Assembly (NCBI GenBank): GCA_003427395.1
Contig: BFEA01000347.1
Coordinates: 230,785-256,196, forward strand
Reading direction: 5' to 3'
DNA: 25,412 nt
Source: Chara braunii
Taxonomy: Eukaryota > Streptophyta > Charophyceae > Charales > Characeae
A program made the position numbers and the translations under genes. Shown here piece by piece: positions 1-8,374 of the stretch (positions are counted from its first letter, which is position 1; each line of letters begins with the position of its first letter). A model generated the notes under the pieces. That model was not told the origin of the DNA and made no database searches. It was given only the letters and a program-made list of their open reading frames with translations.

Positions 1-23
1 AAAAAAAAAAAAAAAAAAAAAAA
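1..23. repeat. Poly-A run at window edge
   Basis: Twenty-three consecutive A bases open the window. This could be the poly-A tail of a plus-strand retroposon whose body lies outside the window, or a simple homopolymer. Nothing inside the window separates the two. Confidence 0.9.
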
Positions 24-107
24 GGCACGCGACGGCGGAATTTTTGGATCTCTTTTCATTTTTTTTTGTTTTGCATTTTGATTGCGGCTCTTCATTTCCC
101 GCCACAG

Positions 108-247
108 CGCGAAAGTCCGGTACAGATTGTCGGCGGCCCAAAAACTGGACCACCCGACCGTTTCGCAGCCGCTCGATGCAACCCCGCCGTCGTCCGCCCT
201 CTACATCGTGGAGCCTTGGTGCATTACCCAGGGACTTTGCGAGATCG
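108..247 (+). CDS. Possible internal exon of an unrecognised protein gene
   Basis: A pyrimidine-rich tract ending in CAG at 105-107 precedes an open stretch, and a strong donor sequence GTGAGT follows at 248-253. Between them one frame is open for about 46 residues. It begins near AKVRYRLSAAQKLDHP and ends near YIVEPWCITQGLCEI, with a varied composition that looks coding rather than low complexity. The donor would leave phase 1. I recognise no domain and no neighbouring exon is visible. The frame runs on past the donor for about 13 codons, so the ORF alone does not prove splicing. It may be a chance pairing of splice-like signals in degraded repeat DNA. Confidence 0.25.
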
Positions 248-351
248 GTGAGTTCGGGGCAGAGGACCTCCGAAAAACCCTCCCCTAACTCACCGGTACC
301 GGGGGTTTTCGGTGGCGGGGGGACCTGTGGTTTAATCATGGGTTGTGAACC

Positions 352-643
352 CCAGGCCAGTCTGTAACTGAATGTTTCCTCGTAGCCATCCCTTGGCAGC
401 GTCTTACCTATGTCAACTCTAGACCAGTCTGGCTGTAGATTGGGATTATGCTATGGTTGGTATGGGTACCATTGCAGGCTAGTCCGGAACCGAATGTTTC
501 CACGGAGCTTTCTATGCAGTGCCTTGCCAAAGCCAACTCTAGACCAGCCTGTGTGTCACTCCAGGCCTGTCCGGAACTGAATGTTTCCTTGGAGCTGCCC
601 TAGGCAGTGTCGAACCTAAGCCAGTTTTAGAGCAGCCTGAGTA
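352..643 (+). repeat. Three diverged copies of an ~82-bp repeat
   Basis: Copies lie at 352-435, 474-555 and 561-643. Each starts with a version of CCAGGCCTGTCCGGAACTGA, continues with ATGTTTCC, and ends with a version of CTCTAGACCAGCCTG. Copies 2 and 3 are nearly adjacent, while a 38-bp insert separates copies 1 and 2. No protein frame is shared. This is an old tandem array or the body of an unclassified repeat. Confidence 0.75.
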
Positions 644-930
644 CCGGTCGGGGTTATATTATGGTCAGATACCTATCAGGGTTATAGTCATTGGTTATAT
701 ATATGGATGTGGTCCCCAGTCTTCTAACCCCAATCTTGTTGGACAAGAGGAGTACTCCCCCCTAAAGGTCGTCTACTATTCTCCAACCCCTATTAAGTAG
801 TTCCACTAATTGCCCCTCCCATAGGGACGCCTTCTGCAGCTCCACCCCAATCCCTCACTCTCCTGAAGACTGGTTATGGGCACAAGCACTATGCTAACAT
901 AGAAGTGTCCTCTCAGAGGTGGCGCCCAAT
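644..930. other. No gene seen; probable SINE body
   Basis: No convincing ORF or RNA gene is visible. The tract lies downstream of the minus-strand tRNA-like head at 945-1000, so part of it may be that SINE's body. It includes an AT-rich stretch near 690-710. Confidence 0.4.
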
Positions 931-1005
931 AATCCCTCCTACCGAACCTCGAACCCACAACCTCTCCCAGGATATATCAATGTTTTCGCCACCTAAGCAA
1001 TCACG
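931..1005 (-). mobile_element. tRNA-like SINE head (pol III A and B boxes)
   Basis: On the minus strand TTGCTTAGGTGG (1000-989) matches 10 of 12 positions of the pol III A box. GGTTCGAGGTT (955-945) resembles the B box. The 33-bp gap between them is tRNA-like. No cloverleaf closes and no anticodon arm is credible, so this is a tRNA-derived SINE remnant and not a tRNA gene. Its body would run toward lower coordinates. Confidence 0.45.
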
Positions 1006-1297
1006 CTTGCTGTGCAATGATATCTCAAGGCTATTGCCCTTTCAAAGAAGAAAAGCTTGTGGACATGCTTAGAGAAGTTGCTCTCCAGGACTTGTCTAGC
1101 TCCCACTTCTGCCAAATTCTTTTGAGCATGTCTATGCTCTCATTTTCCGAGAAAGAACCCTCTTGCAACAAAGTCAGTTGGGGATGAGGGGAGTTCCCCT
1201 GTCAGAGCTTGTGTGGACAAGTAGACCCAAAAATGCATAGTTTGAATCGGAATGCTAAGAGGCCAAGGCATCTTCCAACTCAGTCTTCAGGGTCCAA
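1006..1297. other. No gene seen
   Basis: The tract upstream of the SINE head up to the AT-rich microsatellite holds no ORF or structured RNA that I can support. Confidence 0.4.
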
Positions 1298-1347
1298 TTT
1301 TATTTTATTATTATTATTAATTTATTACTATGTTTTTTTTTTTTTTT
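1298..1347. repeat. ATT microsatellite and T15 run
   Basis: TTTTATTTTATTATTATT-type repeats at 1298-1330 are followed by fifteen T bases at 1333-1347. The T run might be a minus-strand poly-A tail, but I found no flanking duplication to prove retroposition. Confidence 0.85.
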
Positions 1348-1438
1348 AATTGGGAGAAAGAGAGAACAAAAGAGGGCAGAGCCGTATTCAGAGCCCATTT
1401 CCAACATGGAACCTCGCCCTACACCCCCACAGTGCTCT

Positions 1439-1509
1439 TTCTCTCTCTCACACACACAAGATTGATTGCGAATGCTCCCACACTAGAGAGAGACAGACAG
1501 ACAGACAGA
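1439..1509. repeat. Short CT/CA tract and ACAG microsatellite
   Basis: A CT then CA dinucleotide tract lies at about 1439-1458, and a GACA tetranucleotide repeat lies at about 1489-1509. Simple repeats, no coding meaning. Confidence 0.8.
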
Positions 1510-2900
1510 GAATACGACGGTACTCTATTTACCCCGGCCCATAGCTGGGGCTATTTGGCTTTGTGCCTGTTCAGCCTATGGGACCAGCCCGTTGGCCTCA
1601 TCTCACAGGCCGTGTCTTCAATCGATCGGGTCCCGCCATCAGTACCAATCCAGTTCAGTCCAGGCAGTCCGCTGAGGGTATACCCCAACTGTAGTAACTG
1701 TGCCTGATTCTTAATTCTGCAGTCTTGGAGTACGTGTGGTGTTGGGTCCTTGGTGATGCTGCCTCACTCCCCTTCATCTGCATTTCGATCTCCATGGTGT
1801 TTCTGCTCGGGATTTTCAATGTTGGACGTTGTCCGAGCTTTTCATTGAATTGAGGGACTTGATGAGAAATGTGTCTGTTAAAGGCTTATTCGAACCAACC
1901 CTATGACAAGGAGACTAAAATTTTTTGAACCTAAGTCCGGACGACTGTGGCATTACGACTGTGAGAAGCCGCGGTGTGACCGGTCTCCTCCCGTGTTTGG
2001 TGAGGTAACAGGGGCGAGCGACGGTGAAAGTACTAAGTCTAAAATTTATTTGTCCTAAGGACGTTGTCGGCGCAAATACCCTTACAAGGGTATTCACCCT
2101 GATATTTGCAAGTGACAAAAAATGATCTTGAGTTGAAAGTTAGGAGTGTCGTGTGAGCCACGGCCGTTTTTCTTTCTGTGACTAAGCTTGTGAGACTGTT
2201 TGAAGCGAGTAGAAAGTGTGTGGGCGCGCAGTTTTTAAGGCGCACGTGATCTTTTCTTAATAATATTATAGAACCGGCACAATTACCGGTCAACTTTTGA
2301 TTTTTTATTTAATTAGGGCTAAATGATCTTTTTCTTTGATCAACACGGTGTTATGTGGCGCATGTGCGCGCGTGGAGAAGATGCTCTTAGGATCACCGTC
2401 AGGTTTGACCAACGGTGCCGCAAGCTTTAACATGTGTTTACTTTCACCTTATTCAGAGGGATTTTGGAGTCCGTGAAGCGCACGATACAATTGGGCGTTT
2501 TGTGGTGTCTAGCCGCCAGTACAAATCCCTCGCGACCTCGGCAAAGGCAAGCGAAAACGGAGTACGTACATTAGGCTATAAGTGCGGCTAGGCGCTTCGG
2601 GTAAGGTGTGGACTTTGGGCGATTCGGTAGGCCCGTGTACAGCACAAGAGCAGTTTATAGTAGAGTTTGCATCTATTATGCTCAGCCTTGAGCCTAGTAC
2701 TACTGGTTACGTTGGTAGACTGATACAATGGAGGTTTGGGGATCGATGTCAGCGACCAGCGGCAATGGAGCAGCTGTGCACTTAGAAGGAACCAAGGGGT
2801 TGAGGGTTTGACAAGGCTATCCCCCTCGGTCTTTGGTCAACGGCCTTAGGCTTAGGACTGATCACGGGACCGAGGGGTGTCGGAGGGCTCTCCCCCTCCC
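1510..2900. other. No supported gene
   Basis: Short frames exist on both strands (for example minus-strand frames between 1915 and 2293), but they overlap each other, are short, and show no motif. I see no RNA gene. The sequence looks like unique or old repeat-derived intergenic DNA. Confidence 0.5.
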
Positions 2901-2969
2901 TCTTCTTAGGGTTTTTTTTTTTTTTTTTTTTTTTTTCTAAACTTTTTGTTTTGTCTCATCTTCTTAGGG
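2901..2969 (-). mobile_element. Micro-retroposon: 22-nt stub plus poly-A with 11-bp TSD
   Basis: TCTTCTTAGGG occurs at 2901-2911 and again at 2959-2969. The first copy is followed directly by 25 T bases (2912-2936) and then 22 bases ending in GTCTCA. On the minus strand this is a 22-nt sequence ending in TTTAG followed by A25, framed by a perfect target-site duplication. That is the signature of target-primed reverse transcription aborted after a few bases. The LINE at 13315-21573 also ends in TTTAG plus poly-A, so its machinery is a plausible source. Confidence 0.75.
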
Positions 2970-3022
2970 ACAGACACCGATTCCAGTACAGAGTGGGGGG
3001 CTGGTGTCGAGACCAGCTCGCC

Positions 3023-3076
3023 TACCTCCATTGGTGCACCTTTGAAATGTTGAAATACAGACCTAGGTTCGAATCC
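3023..3076 (+). mobile_element. tRNA-like SINE head with perfect B box
   Basis: GGTTCGAATCC at 3066-3076 is an exact pol III B box. Thirty-one bases upstream, TACCTCCATTGG (3023-3034) is a degenerate A box. Stems of a cloverleaf do not form convincingly, so I call a SINE or tRNA relic. The body likely continues toward 3130. Confidence 0.45.
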
Positions 3077-3079
3077 AGA

Positions 3080-3365
3080 TATTATCAGATGACCATAATA
3101 AAGTTATTCCTAATTGCTTGAGGCTGGTCAGTCTATGATGATATCCCAAGGCCCCAGCAAAGGCCGTGTCCTTCGAGACATATATTAAAATTGGAACGAT
3201 ACAGGGAAGATCGCATGATCTCGGCGCAAGGGTGATATGTGTGTGGCATCCGAATTTGGTTAATAAAAATGGATTAGGTTCAAGAAATGCTTACCTGGCG
3301 GGATGACACTCCCTCAGTCGTCGAAAGGATAGTGGAGGGAAATTATTTTGGCTAACGGTCGGGGC
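3080..3365. other. No gene seen; SINE body and left flank of the LTR element
   Basis: No ORF of note. On the minus strand near 3311, GAGGGAG followed by TGTCATCCCGCC resembles a polypurine tract meeting an LTR 5' end. I could find no partner copy, so it stays unassigned. Confidence 0.35.
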
Positions 3366-3428
3366 TCTCGTTCCGTTTTGGACTTTCACAAAGCATACAC
3401 ACCTAGCGGTCCCCGTATGTCGGAGGGC

Positions 3429-3452
3429 GTCGGGACCTTAATTTGTCCCGAC
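3429..3452. other. LTR hairpin, 8-bp perfect stem
   Basis: GTCGGGAC and GTCCCGAC are perfectly complementary arms separated by an 8-nt AT-rich loop. The same hairpin is preserved at 10726-10749 in the other LTR. It sits near the minus-strand 3' end of the LTR, so in a transcript it would lie in R/U5. Confidence 0.7.
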
Positions 3453-3504
3453 CCGTATCGCAGATGGGGATTTCATCATTCGTATCGAGATCTGTCGTGC
3501 TAAG

Positions 3505-3510
3505 TTTATT
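3505..3510 (-). promoter_or_regulatory. Polyadenylation signal AATAAA in 3' LTR
   Basis: TTTATT on the plus strand gives AATAAA on the minus strand, about 140 bp before the LTR 3' edge. The right LTR has lost it by substitution (the matching bases read TTCATT). Position and strand agree with transcription from the minus strand. Confidence 0.45.
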
Positions 3511-4393
3511 CAGGGTTGCGAGCCGGCCTTGAGGGTGCGCGTGTAAGTCGCGCTCGTTAGAATGCCCTTACACGGGGACTCGCGGGGTTGGTCCGCTGTG
3601 GATCAATCTATCAGCCAATCACCTATGCAAAAGAAGGTTCATGCAATCATGCAATAATCTCTCAGCCATTTTTGTTCGAGCAAAAAGCAGTTATGTGGCC
3701 ATCAGGTGGAAACCCCCTCCCGGATACGCAACACAACTCCCTTCGATTCACAAAATGACATGGCCTGTGGATATCTCATCGCCATCCAGACATACATTGA
3801 AGCACCGCAACAGCATCAAACTTCTTTCATCTGCCAATCATCAAAGTGGGGATAGATCGGCGCTGCAAGCGCTGGGTAATCCCAAGGGTATTGCGCCAAA
3901 CATTGGGTATTCAAGCATTGCCAGATCATCAAGTCCATCTCATGGAGCGAGTACAAAGTAAAACAGGAAGGAGAGACATTAAACCAATACATGCCACGAT
4001 AGCTAGCCGAAAGAAACGTCGAAATGGAAAACAGGGGCGTCGCATCCGAAGCCAAAATTTTATGTACAAGGATTGAGAAAGGACAAGAAAAAATTACACT
4101 CCCACACCCATCTCTCTCCGCTCTTTCTTCCTTCCCGATGCGGACAGTCCGTCGTCTCGCACCCACCAACGAAGTTGTCACCCCGCTTAGTCCGCATACG
4201 CCCGTCAGGCTCGCCCGTGCGCCACAATCCGTCGTGGCCTACACATCAACCCCGCGCACTTGGCACCAGCTCGTCGGGTCACCCAACTCCTACATCAACT
4301 CACCTCTTACTTTGCTCATTAGCCGACCCTCATTGATCGCGCTAACCTCGAGCTTCCAAAAAATTTTAAGAGAGCTATCTAATCACGACGACG

Positions 4394-4402
4394 AAATTTA
4401 TA
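4394..4402 (-). promoter_or_regulatory. TATA box in left LTR
   Basis: On the minus strand the sequence reads TATAAATTT, about 800 bp into the LTR. The same box is conserved at 11676-11668. It would drive minus-strand transcription toward the gypsy coding region. Confidence 0.45.
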
Positions 4403-5188
4403 GCATGCATGTGTGCGCGAAGAGTGCGAGATTGCAAGAATTGGAAAGAGGAGAAGGGAAGGCAATGCCTGCATTCTGCATTGCCAAACCGCGGCGTGGG
4501 GGACGTAGCCACACTCCATGCATCGATCCGATCATGCAGCTCGTCGCCCAATCAGACGTAACAAAGAAAAAGAAGGAGGCGGGAAGAAGGCGAAAGAAGA
4601 AAAATACAGTTACAATGGCGCCCCCCCAAAAATTACAGTTGCATGCAAGATTAAGGCGCCGTCTAGCCAGAACTTCGTTCCCGCCGCAGGAAGATGCGCA
4701 CAAGAAAGAGGCATCGTTCGGCAAGAAATTCAAAAAGTCCTAAATTCCTATCTGTATTCAAAACTGTAACAGAAAAATTCCGACGAGACGGAAGAAAAAC
4801 AAAGAAAAAACGTAAAAGAAATCAAAATCCCGAGAGCCCTCGGAGGCTCGTCATTAGTTGAAAGGAAAATATAAAAAGAAAACTGGAGAGCTCCCGCGCG
4901 ATCATCGCGCCAAAAATCTCAGTTCCCCCCTTTTACTCCCAGAAGAGCAAGAAAGAAGCACCGCCAATCGTTATTGATCGCGCCCAACGGGGCACGCACA
5001 CTCAACCGTCTGCCCCGGGCCTGTCCCATCACCGCCGAAAGGGAAAAAGCGAAGCGAAGGAAAAGAAAGAAGCGAGGACACCGACGCAATTTACCCGCCG
5101 ATCCCACTCCCCGTAATTTGCCTAACCCTCCCATCTCAGGACCCCTCATTGTCATCGCGCAGAAAGTCGCGCGACACAGAAAGTGGTT

Positions 5189-5204
5189 CGTCACATATGT
5201 GACG
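5189..5204. other. 16-bp perfect palindrome at the inner LTR edge
   Basis: CGTCACATATGTGACG is self-complementary over 16 bases. Its left half is the LTR terminus and its right half is internal sequence. The right LTR lacks the right half of the palindrome. It looks like two TGTGACG-type ends meeting head to head across a TA. Confidence 0.7.
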
Positions 5205-5223
5205 CCCAGGGGGTTCCAATCTT

Positions 5224-5243
5224 GAGCAAGCTCCTGCTTGCTC
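5224..5243. other. Short hairpin
   Basis: GAGCAAG and CTTGCTC form a 7-bp perfect stem around a 6-nt loop, 27 bp inside the LTR edge. Function unknown. Confidence 0.6.
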
Positions 5244-5305
5244 GATGTTGCGACACGTGCCGATCTCTCTAATCGATCAACGACGTGGAGCTCTCTATGT
5301 GCCAC

Positions 5306-5471
5306 TTACCGTGCGATAAGAGTGTGGAAGTCATCCAACATGGCATACGCGGGCTCTATCCTACAAGTTCCTCGGGAAGGGCAATCTGACCACGGATGGA
5401 GGAGGTGGGGGGGGGGGGTCTTCCCAATTTACACTTGTCATTACCGTAGGATATGAGTGTGGATATCATCC
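5306..5471 (+). repeat. Imperfect 31-bp direct repeat with G12 run between
   Basis: TTACCGTGCGATAAGAGTGT at 5306-5325 and TTACCGTAGGATATGAGTGT at 5441-5460 begin two 31-bp units that differ at five positions. A run of twelve G bases lies at 5407-5418. The tract belongs to the non-coding region between the last gypsy ORF and the 3' LTR. Confidence 0.55.
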
Positions 5472-5501
5472 CGTTGACACGTCATCAGATCCGATGGCGC
5501 A

Positions 5502-6035
5502 CTAATAACCCGCAGGGAGAGGATAAGGGATTCTGTACATGGGGGCATGGCGAGGGGGAGGGTCACTCGGGACAAGAGGTAAGAAATTCTCCATTCCCGC
5601 TACCGTCGCCGGCAACTCTTGATATCTGACAATGCGATGTATGCGGGGGAATCGGCGACCACCATGAGGGAGAGAAGCGAGGTAGTCGGGATAGAGGGTC
5701 GGGAAGGTGCAGAGCAAGGCCGTGCGGAACCGATCATAGTCTGCGCACACGGGGATAGTTCGCGTGATCGCGCAGGAGATTTCGACCATGTTGTGTCCCC
5801 GCCATGGGGCACTGAAGAGAAGAACGTGGAGGGAGAAAGAGGAGGAGGCGCATCTCGTGGTGGGGTGCGGATACACCGTGACAGCGAGGCGAGTGGCGTA
5901 GAAGTGATGGAAGGTGGAAGTCGGGAAGGGGTTACGAGGGAAGGAGAGCGGGGTATCGATCTGCCGGAGGGTCAGAAAGTCAAGGGGACGACGGGATAAC
6001 AACCGGGGAAGTAGCCCGATGCCCCGCATCCCCAC
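5502..6035 (-). CDS. Third post-integrase ORF of the gypsy element (177 aa)
   Basis: An open frame of 177 codons beginning MGMRGIGLLPRLLSRRPLDF and ending PYPLPAGY. It overlaps the 3' end of the upstream 354-aa ORF by 56 bp in a different frame. Its middle (about residues 38-130) is rich in aromatic and beta-branched residues. It contains a stretch like CADYDRFRTALLCTFP that parallels segments of the two upstream ORFs. I recognise no named family. It could be a separate protein, or the tail of the 354-aa ORF moved into another frame by a small indel. Confidence 0.45.
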   Translation of the reverse strand: MGMRGIGLLPRLLSRRPLDFLTLRQIDTPLSFPRNPFPTSTFHHFYATRLAVTVYPHPTTRCASSSFSLHVLLFSAPWRGHNMVEISCAITRTIPVCADYDRFRTALLCTFPTLYPDYLASLPHGGRRFPRIHRIVRYQELPATVAGMENFLPLVPSDPPPRHAPMYRIPYPLPAGY

Positions 6036-7044
6036 GTGTTCGAACTGAGGGACGGGGGAAAGGGGAGGGGGATTGGCTTTGTCGCCTCAGCGCTGGCGCA
6101 CTCGAAGTCTCTGCAGGAGGGAGCTCATCTTCAATCGCGGGCGGCTCGGGATCTCTGGCCGGGTTGTCCAGGATTGGCAAATTTGTGTCGCTTGAATGCT
6201 CCAACGGCCGCTTTCCTGCTGCTATCTCTTCCCTCCTTTGCATGGCTGCCACGGGATCCTCTTCTTGGACTTCCGCCTGGTCGGCCTCTCCTTCCAAACT
6301 TTCACACTCGGATTCTTTTTCTTCTTCTTCTTCTTCTTCTTCTTCTTCTTCTTCTTCTTCTTCTTCTTCTTCGCTCACCGCCCCCGGCTCTTGCTCGCTA
6401 TACTCGTTGTAACTTTCCTCCTCTTCAGGGGTTTCTTCCTCCTCGTCCTCCTCTTCTTCCTCTACCGCTTCCTCTTCCGACACCGTTCGGGGTTGAAAGA
6501 AAAGAACATCGATTATCCCACGGGGATTCAGATACTCCGCGCGCGATGGGTAGTTACCGCCTCCCCCGCGATCCTCGAGACAGGCCGACCATTGCAAGTA
6601 CGGCGTTAAACTCCGCGAAAGAATGTGCGGCGCCGGATTCTCATCGCAATGCGAGACGATGTCGGTTGGAAGATCGTCGAGCAACTGCGTGAAGGGGACC
6701 AAGAGCTCCCACATGATCGTTTGCCGATGTCCTGGGTCTACTGTTCTGAAGACGAATCCGAGAAGGTCTCCCTCCACCTCTGTCCTCCAAGCTTGGATGA
6801 TAAGCAGCTCCACGTTCTCACTCACGGCGCGGTGCTCACTATATCGAGTCCATGTTAGCTCGATCCCGACTAGGCACAGAGAAAGGGTGGAGTAATTCTC
6901 ACACCATATTTCCCACTGCAACGGCTTGATGAGCGGGACTGTAAGCGGCCGTATGCAGAAAGAGAGTCGGGGATGGAGGGCTGACTGCCAGAAAGTAGGG
7001 AAAACAAAGGGGAGGCTGAAGGTAGAGAATTGGGAGCGATTCAT
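5980..7044 (-). CDS. Second post-integrase ORF, Glu-rich (354 aa)
   Basis: This is the longest intact frame in the window. Residues 1-190 are a folded-looking segment containing FRTVDPGHRQTIMWELLVPF. It is followed by a region dominated by glutamate, including an uninterrupted run of about 20 Glu encoded by a GAA repeat (plus-strand CTT repeat, about 6318-6372). The C-terminus is rich in Pro, Ser and Arg (QSQSPSPFPRPSV). The start codon overlaps the stop of the previous ORF in the tetranucleotide ATGA. No protease, envelope or zinc motif is visible, and I see no clear membrane helix. An opposite-strand reading gives only Ser- or Leu-repeat products and is a shadow. Confidence 0.55.
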   Translation of the reverse strand: MNRSQFSTFSLPFVFPTFWQSALHPRLSFCIRPLTVPLIKPLQWEIWCENYSTLSLCLVGIELTWTRYSEHRAVSENVELLIIQAWRTEVEGDLLGFVFRTVDPGHRQTIMWELLVPFTQLLDDLPTDIVSHCDENPAPHILSRSLTPYLQWSACLEDRGGGGNYPSRAEYLNPRGIIDVLFFQPRTVSEEEAVEEEEEDEEEETPEEEESYNEYSEQEPGAVSEEEEEEEEEEEEEEEEEEKESECESLEGEADQAEVQEEDPVAAMQRREEIAAGKRPLEHSSDTNLPILDNPARDPEPPAIEDELPPAETSSAPALRRQSQSPSPFPRPSVRTRGDAGHRATSPVVIPSSP

Positions 7045-7526
7045 TGAGGGCGCGAAAAGGGGACAAGCGTAGGGATAGCAACTGTCGGCTCGTGCGAGAG
7101 AGTGCGGATGCTGCCAGCATCAATACTGTTGGTATTGACGACGTTCTCCCCTCGCCAAGCAAGTAACTGGCTCCAAGCCTGCGCCAATTCCTCGCCCCAC
7201 GCTCTCAACGAGGTAAGGATGGTCGTATGTGCTCTGGGATCCACCGTACTAAGATCCCCGCTGAAGAAGACGACTATTGAAATGTGGCTGATTCCCGGTG
7301 CCGAGAGTCGCGGATAAGCCGATGCTTCGGCCAGCACCTGCGTCCGGTTGTTGGGGATCACAAAGCGAAATTCCGTTGCCGCGTGCACACCTGCAGTGCT
7401 GAAGAACCGCGCGAATATGAGAACGTCTGGGCTGATGCGCGGATGATGGACTTGCCGGATCGTCGAGATGTTCCCTCGTGGCGCCAGCATACGTTCACTG
7501 AGAACCTGCTCCGTGGAAAAACTCAT
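7041..7526 (-). CDS. First post-integrase ORF of the gypsy element (161 aa)
   Basis: I choose the ATG at 7526-7524 because it has a good context (ACCATGA) and because the frame upstream only runs out-of-frame through the integrase C-terminal region. The product starts MSFSTEQVLSERMLAP and includes FFSGDLSTVDPRAHTTILTS. That resembles a segment of the next ORF (FRTVDPGHRQTIMWEL) by a shared TVDP..H.TI pattern. It ends LVPFSRPQ and its stop overlaps the next start by four bases. Family unknown. It may once have been continuous with the next ORF. Confidence 0.5.
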   Translation of the reverse strand: MSFSTEQVLSERMLAPRGNISTIRQVHHPRISPDVLIFARFFSTAGVHAATEFRFVIPNNRTQVLAEASAYPRLSAPGISHISIVVFFSGDLSTVDPRAHTTILTSLRAWGEELAQAWSQLLAWRGENVVNTNSIDAGSIRTLSHEPTVAIPTLVPFSRPQ

Positions 7527-7635
7527 GGTGACGAGGAGGGAGACGATGAGTGGGGAGAAGAAGAAGAATGGGGAATGCCACTCTCCCACTCGGATTCCGA
7601 GATCGACCTGGTTGAGGAAGGGGGAGAAGGAGATG

Positions 7636-7836
7636 AGAGATGGCGGAGGTAGGACACGTGGCGGACGATCGGGCGGGCCGATCAGCCTGAGACTTCGAGC
7701 ACCAATCGCACCGTGTTCACCCCGTTCGGACTGAGCTCGACCACGCGAAATCGCCCAAAGAATCGTGGCGCTAGCTTGCCCTGGCGAGCACATTTCCTCA
7801 CCTGCACCATGTCCCCTAATTTGTACTGGGGTCGTG
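7636..7836 (-). pseudogene. Integrase C-terminal domain remnant
   Basis: In one minus-strand frame the translation reads QYKLGDMVQVRKCARQGKLA, then PRFFGRFRVVEL, then, past an in-frame TGA at 7684-7682, PIVRHVSYLRHL. This is the small SH3-like domain that closes Ty3/gypsy integrases (pattern GD.V.VR...KL.PRF.G.F.V). The TGA could be a decayed CGA. No chromodomain is visible after it. Confidence 0.75.
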
Positions 7837-7896
7837 GTCCTGCGTTCCCGTTTTGGGCCTCGTAGCTACGGATTTGTCATCTGTGGGCCAATTCAG

Positions 7897-8343
7897 TCAT
7901 CCGCTGTCGTTTTCGGGCCAACCTAGGGAGGACCGGGAGGATCGTTCCATTAATTCCAAGTGTCGCTTGGCCTTGTCCCGGACCGTGGCCCTCGTGGGCC
8001 GTCGATCCAAGGCGGATTCATCTTCAAGGCTCGGCATTGAGACACATGTCAAGCTATTGTTACGTAGTTGAAAGGGGCTCAGGCCTGTGGACTCGTGGGG
8101 CTTTCCTCGATGGACCGCCAGAATGTGGTCCACAATATCGGGTCAGGGCCTCGTATCCCTTGCCGCGATATTGCGTCGAAGGGCGGTCTTAATCACTCGA
8201 TTCGCGTTTTCTACCAGTCCGTTCGATTGCGACATGTGAGGTGTGGTGTTACGAATGGCGACCCCATGTATGACAAGATTCCTCAAAACTTCCCCCCTGA
8301 ACTCTGCCCTATCCGTCAGAATTTCCTCGGTGTCTTGATGCAT
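7897..8343 (-). pseudogene. Integrase catalytic core, second half
   Basis: The frame reads EEILTDRAEFRGEV, then TTPHMSQSNGLVENANRVIK, then a stop near 8143, then KPHESTGLSPFQLRNN. These are the second Asp (LTDR) and the catalytic Glu (GLVEN) of the DDE triad, and the ST..SPF motif typical of gypsy integrases. It continues the core from the upstream segment after a frameshift near 8375-8343. One in-frame stop breaks it. Confidence 0.85.
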
Positions 8344-8374
8344 CCCGAGGAAACGGTTGACGTATCGCGCGATT

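Larger units (their letters stand above)
3366..5197 (-). repeat. 3' LTR (left direct repeat)
   Basis: This aligns over its full length with 10663-12469, differing by roughly 5 percent by eye. The right copy lacks 23 bp that are present here near 3858-3880, with ATC at both edges of the gap. It holds no coding frame shared by both copies. On the minus strand it begins TGTGACGAACC, carries a TATAAATTT box (4402-4394), and has AATAAA (3510-3505) near its 3' end, an order that fits U3-R-U5. The 3' end reads GGAACGAGA and lacks the usual CA. Confidence 0.75.

Noticed and set aside
3295-3325. Polypurine tract and LTR start of another element (GAGGGAG then TGTCATCCCGCC, minus strand)
   Set aside because: No second copy or coding region in the window supports it.
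4024-4743. Plus-strand 239-codon frame inside the left LTR
   Set aside because: The matching stretch of the right LTR is interrupted and changes frame, and the sequence is basic and low complexity. It is non-coding LTR DNA.
6164-6609. Plus-strand frames with long Ser, Leu or Phe runs
   Set aside because: They are antisense readings of the GAA repeat that encodes polyglutamate on the minus strand, and the minus-strand frame is longer and less simple.
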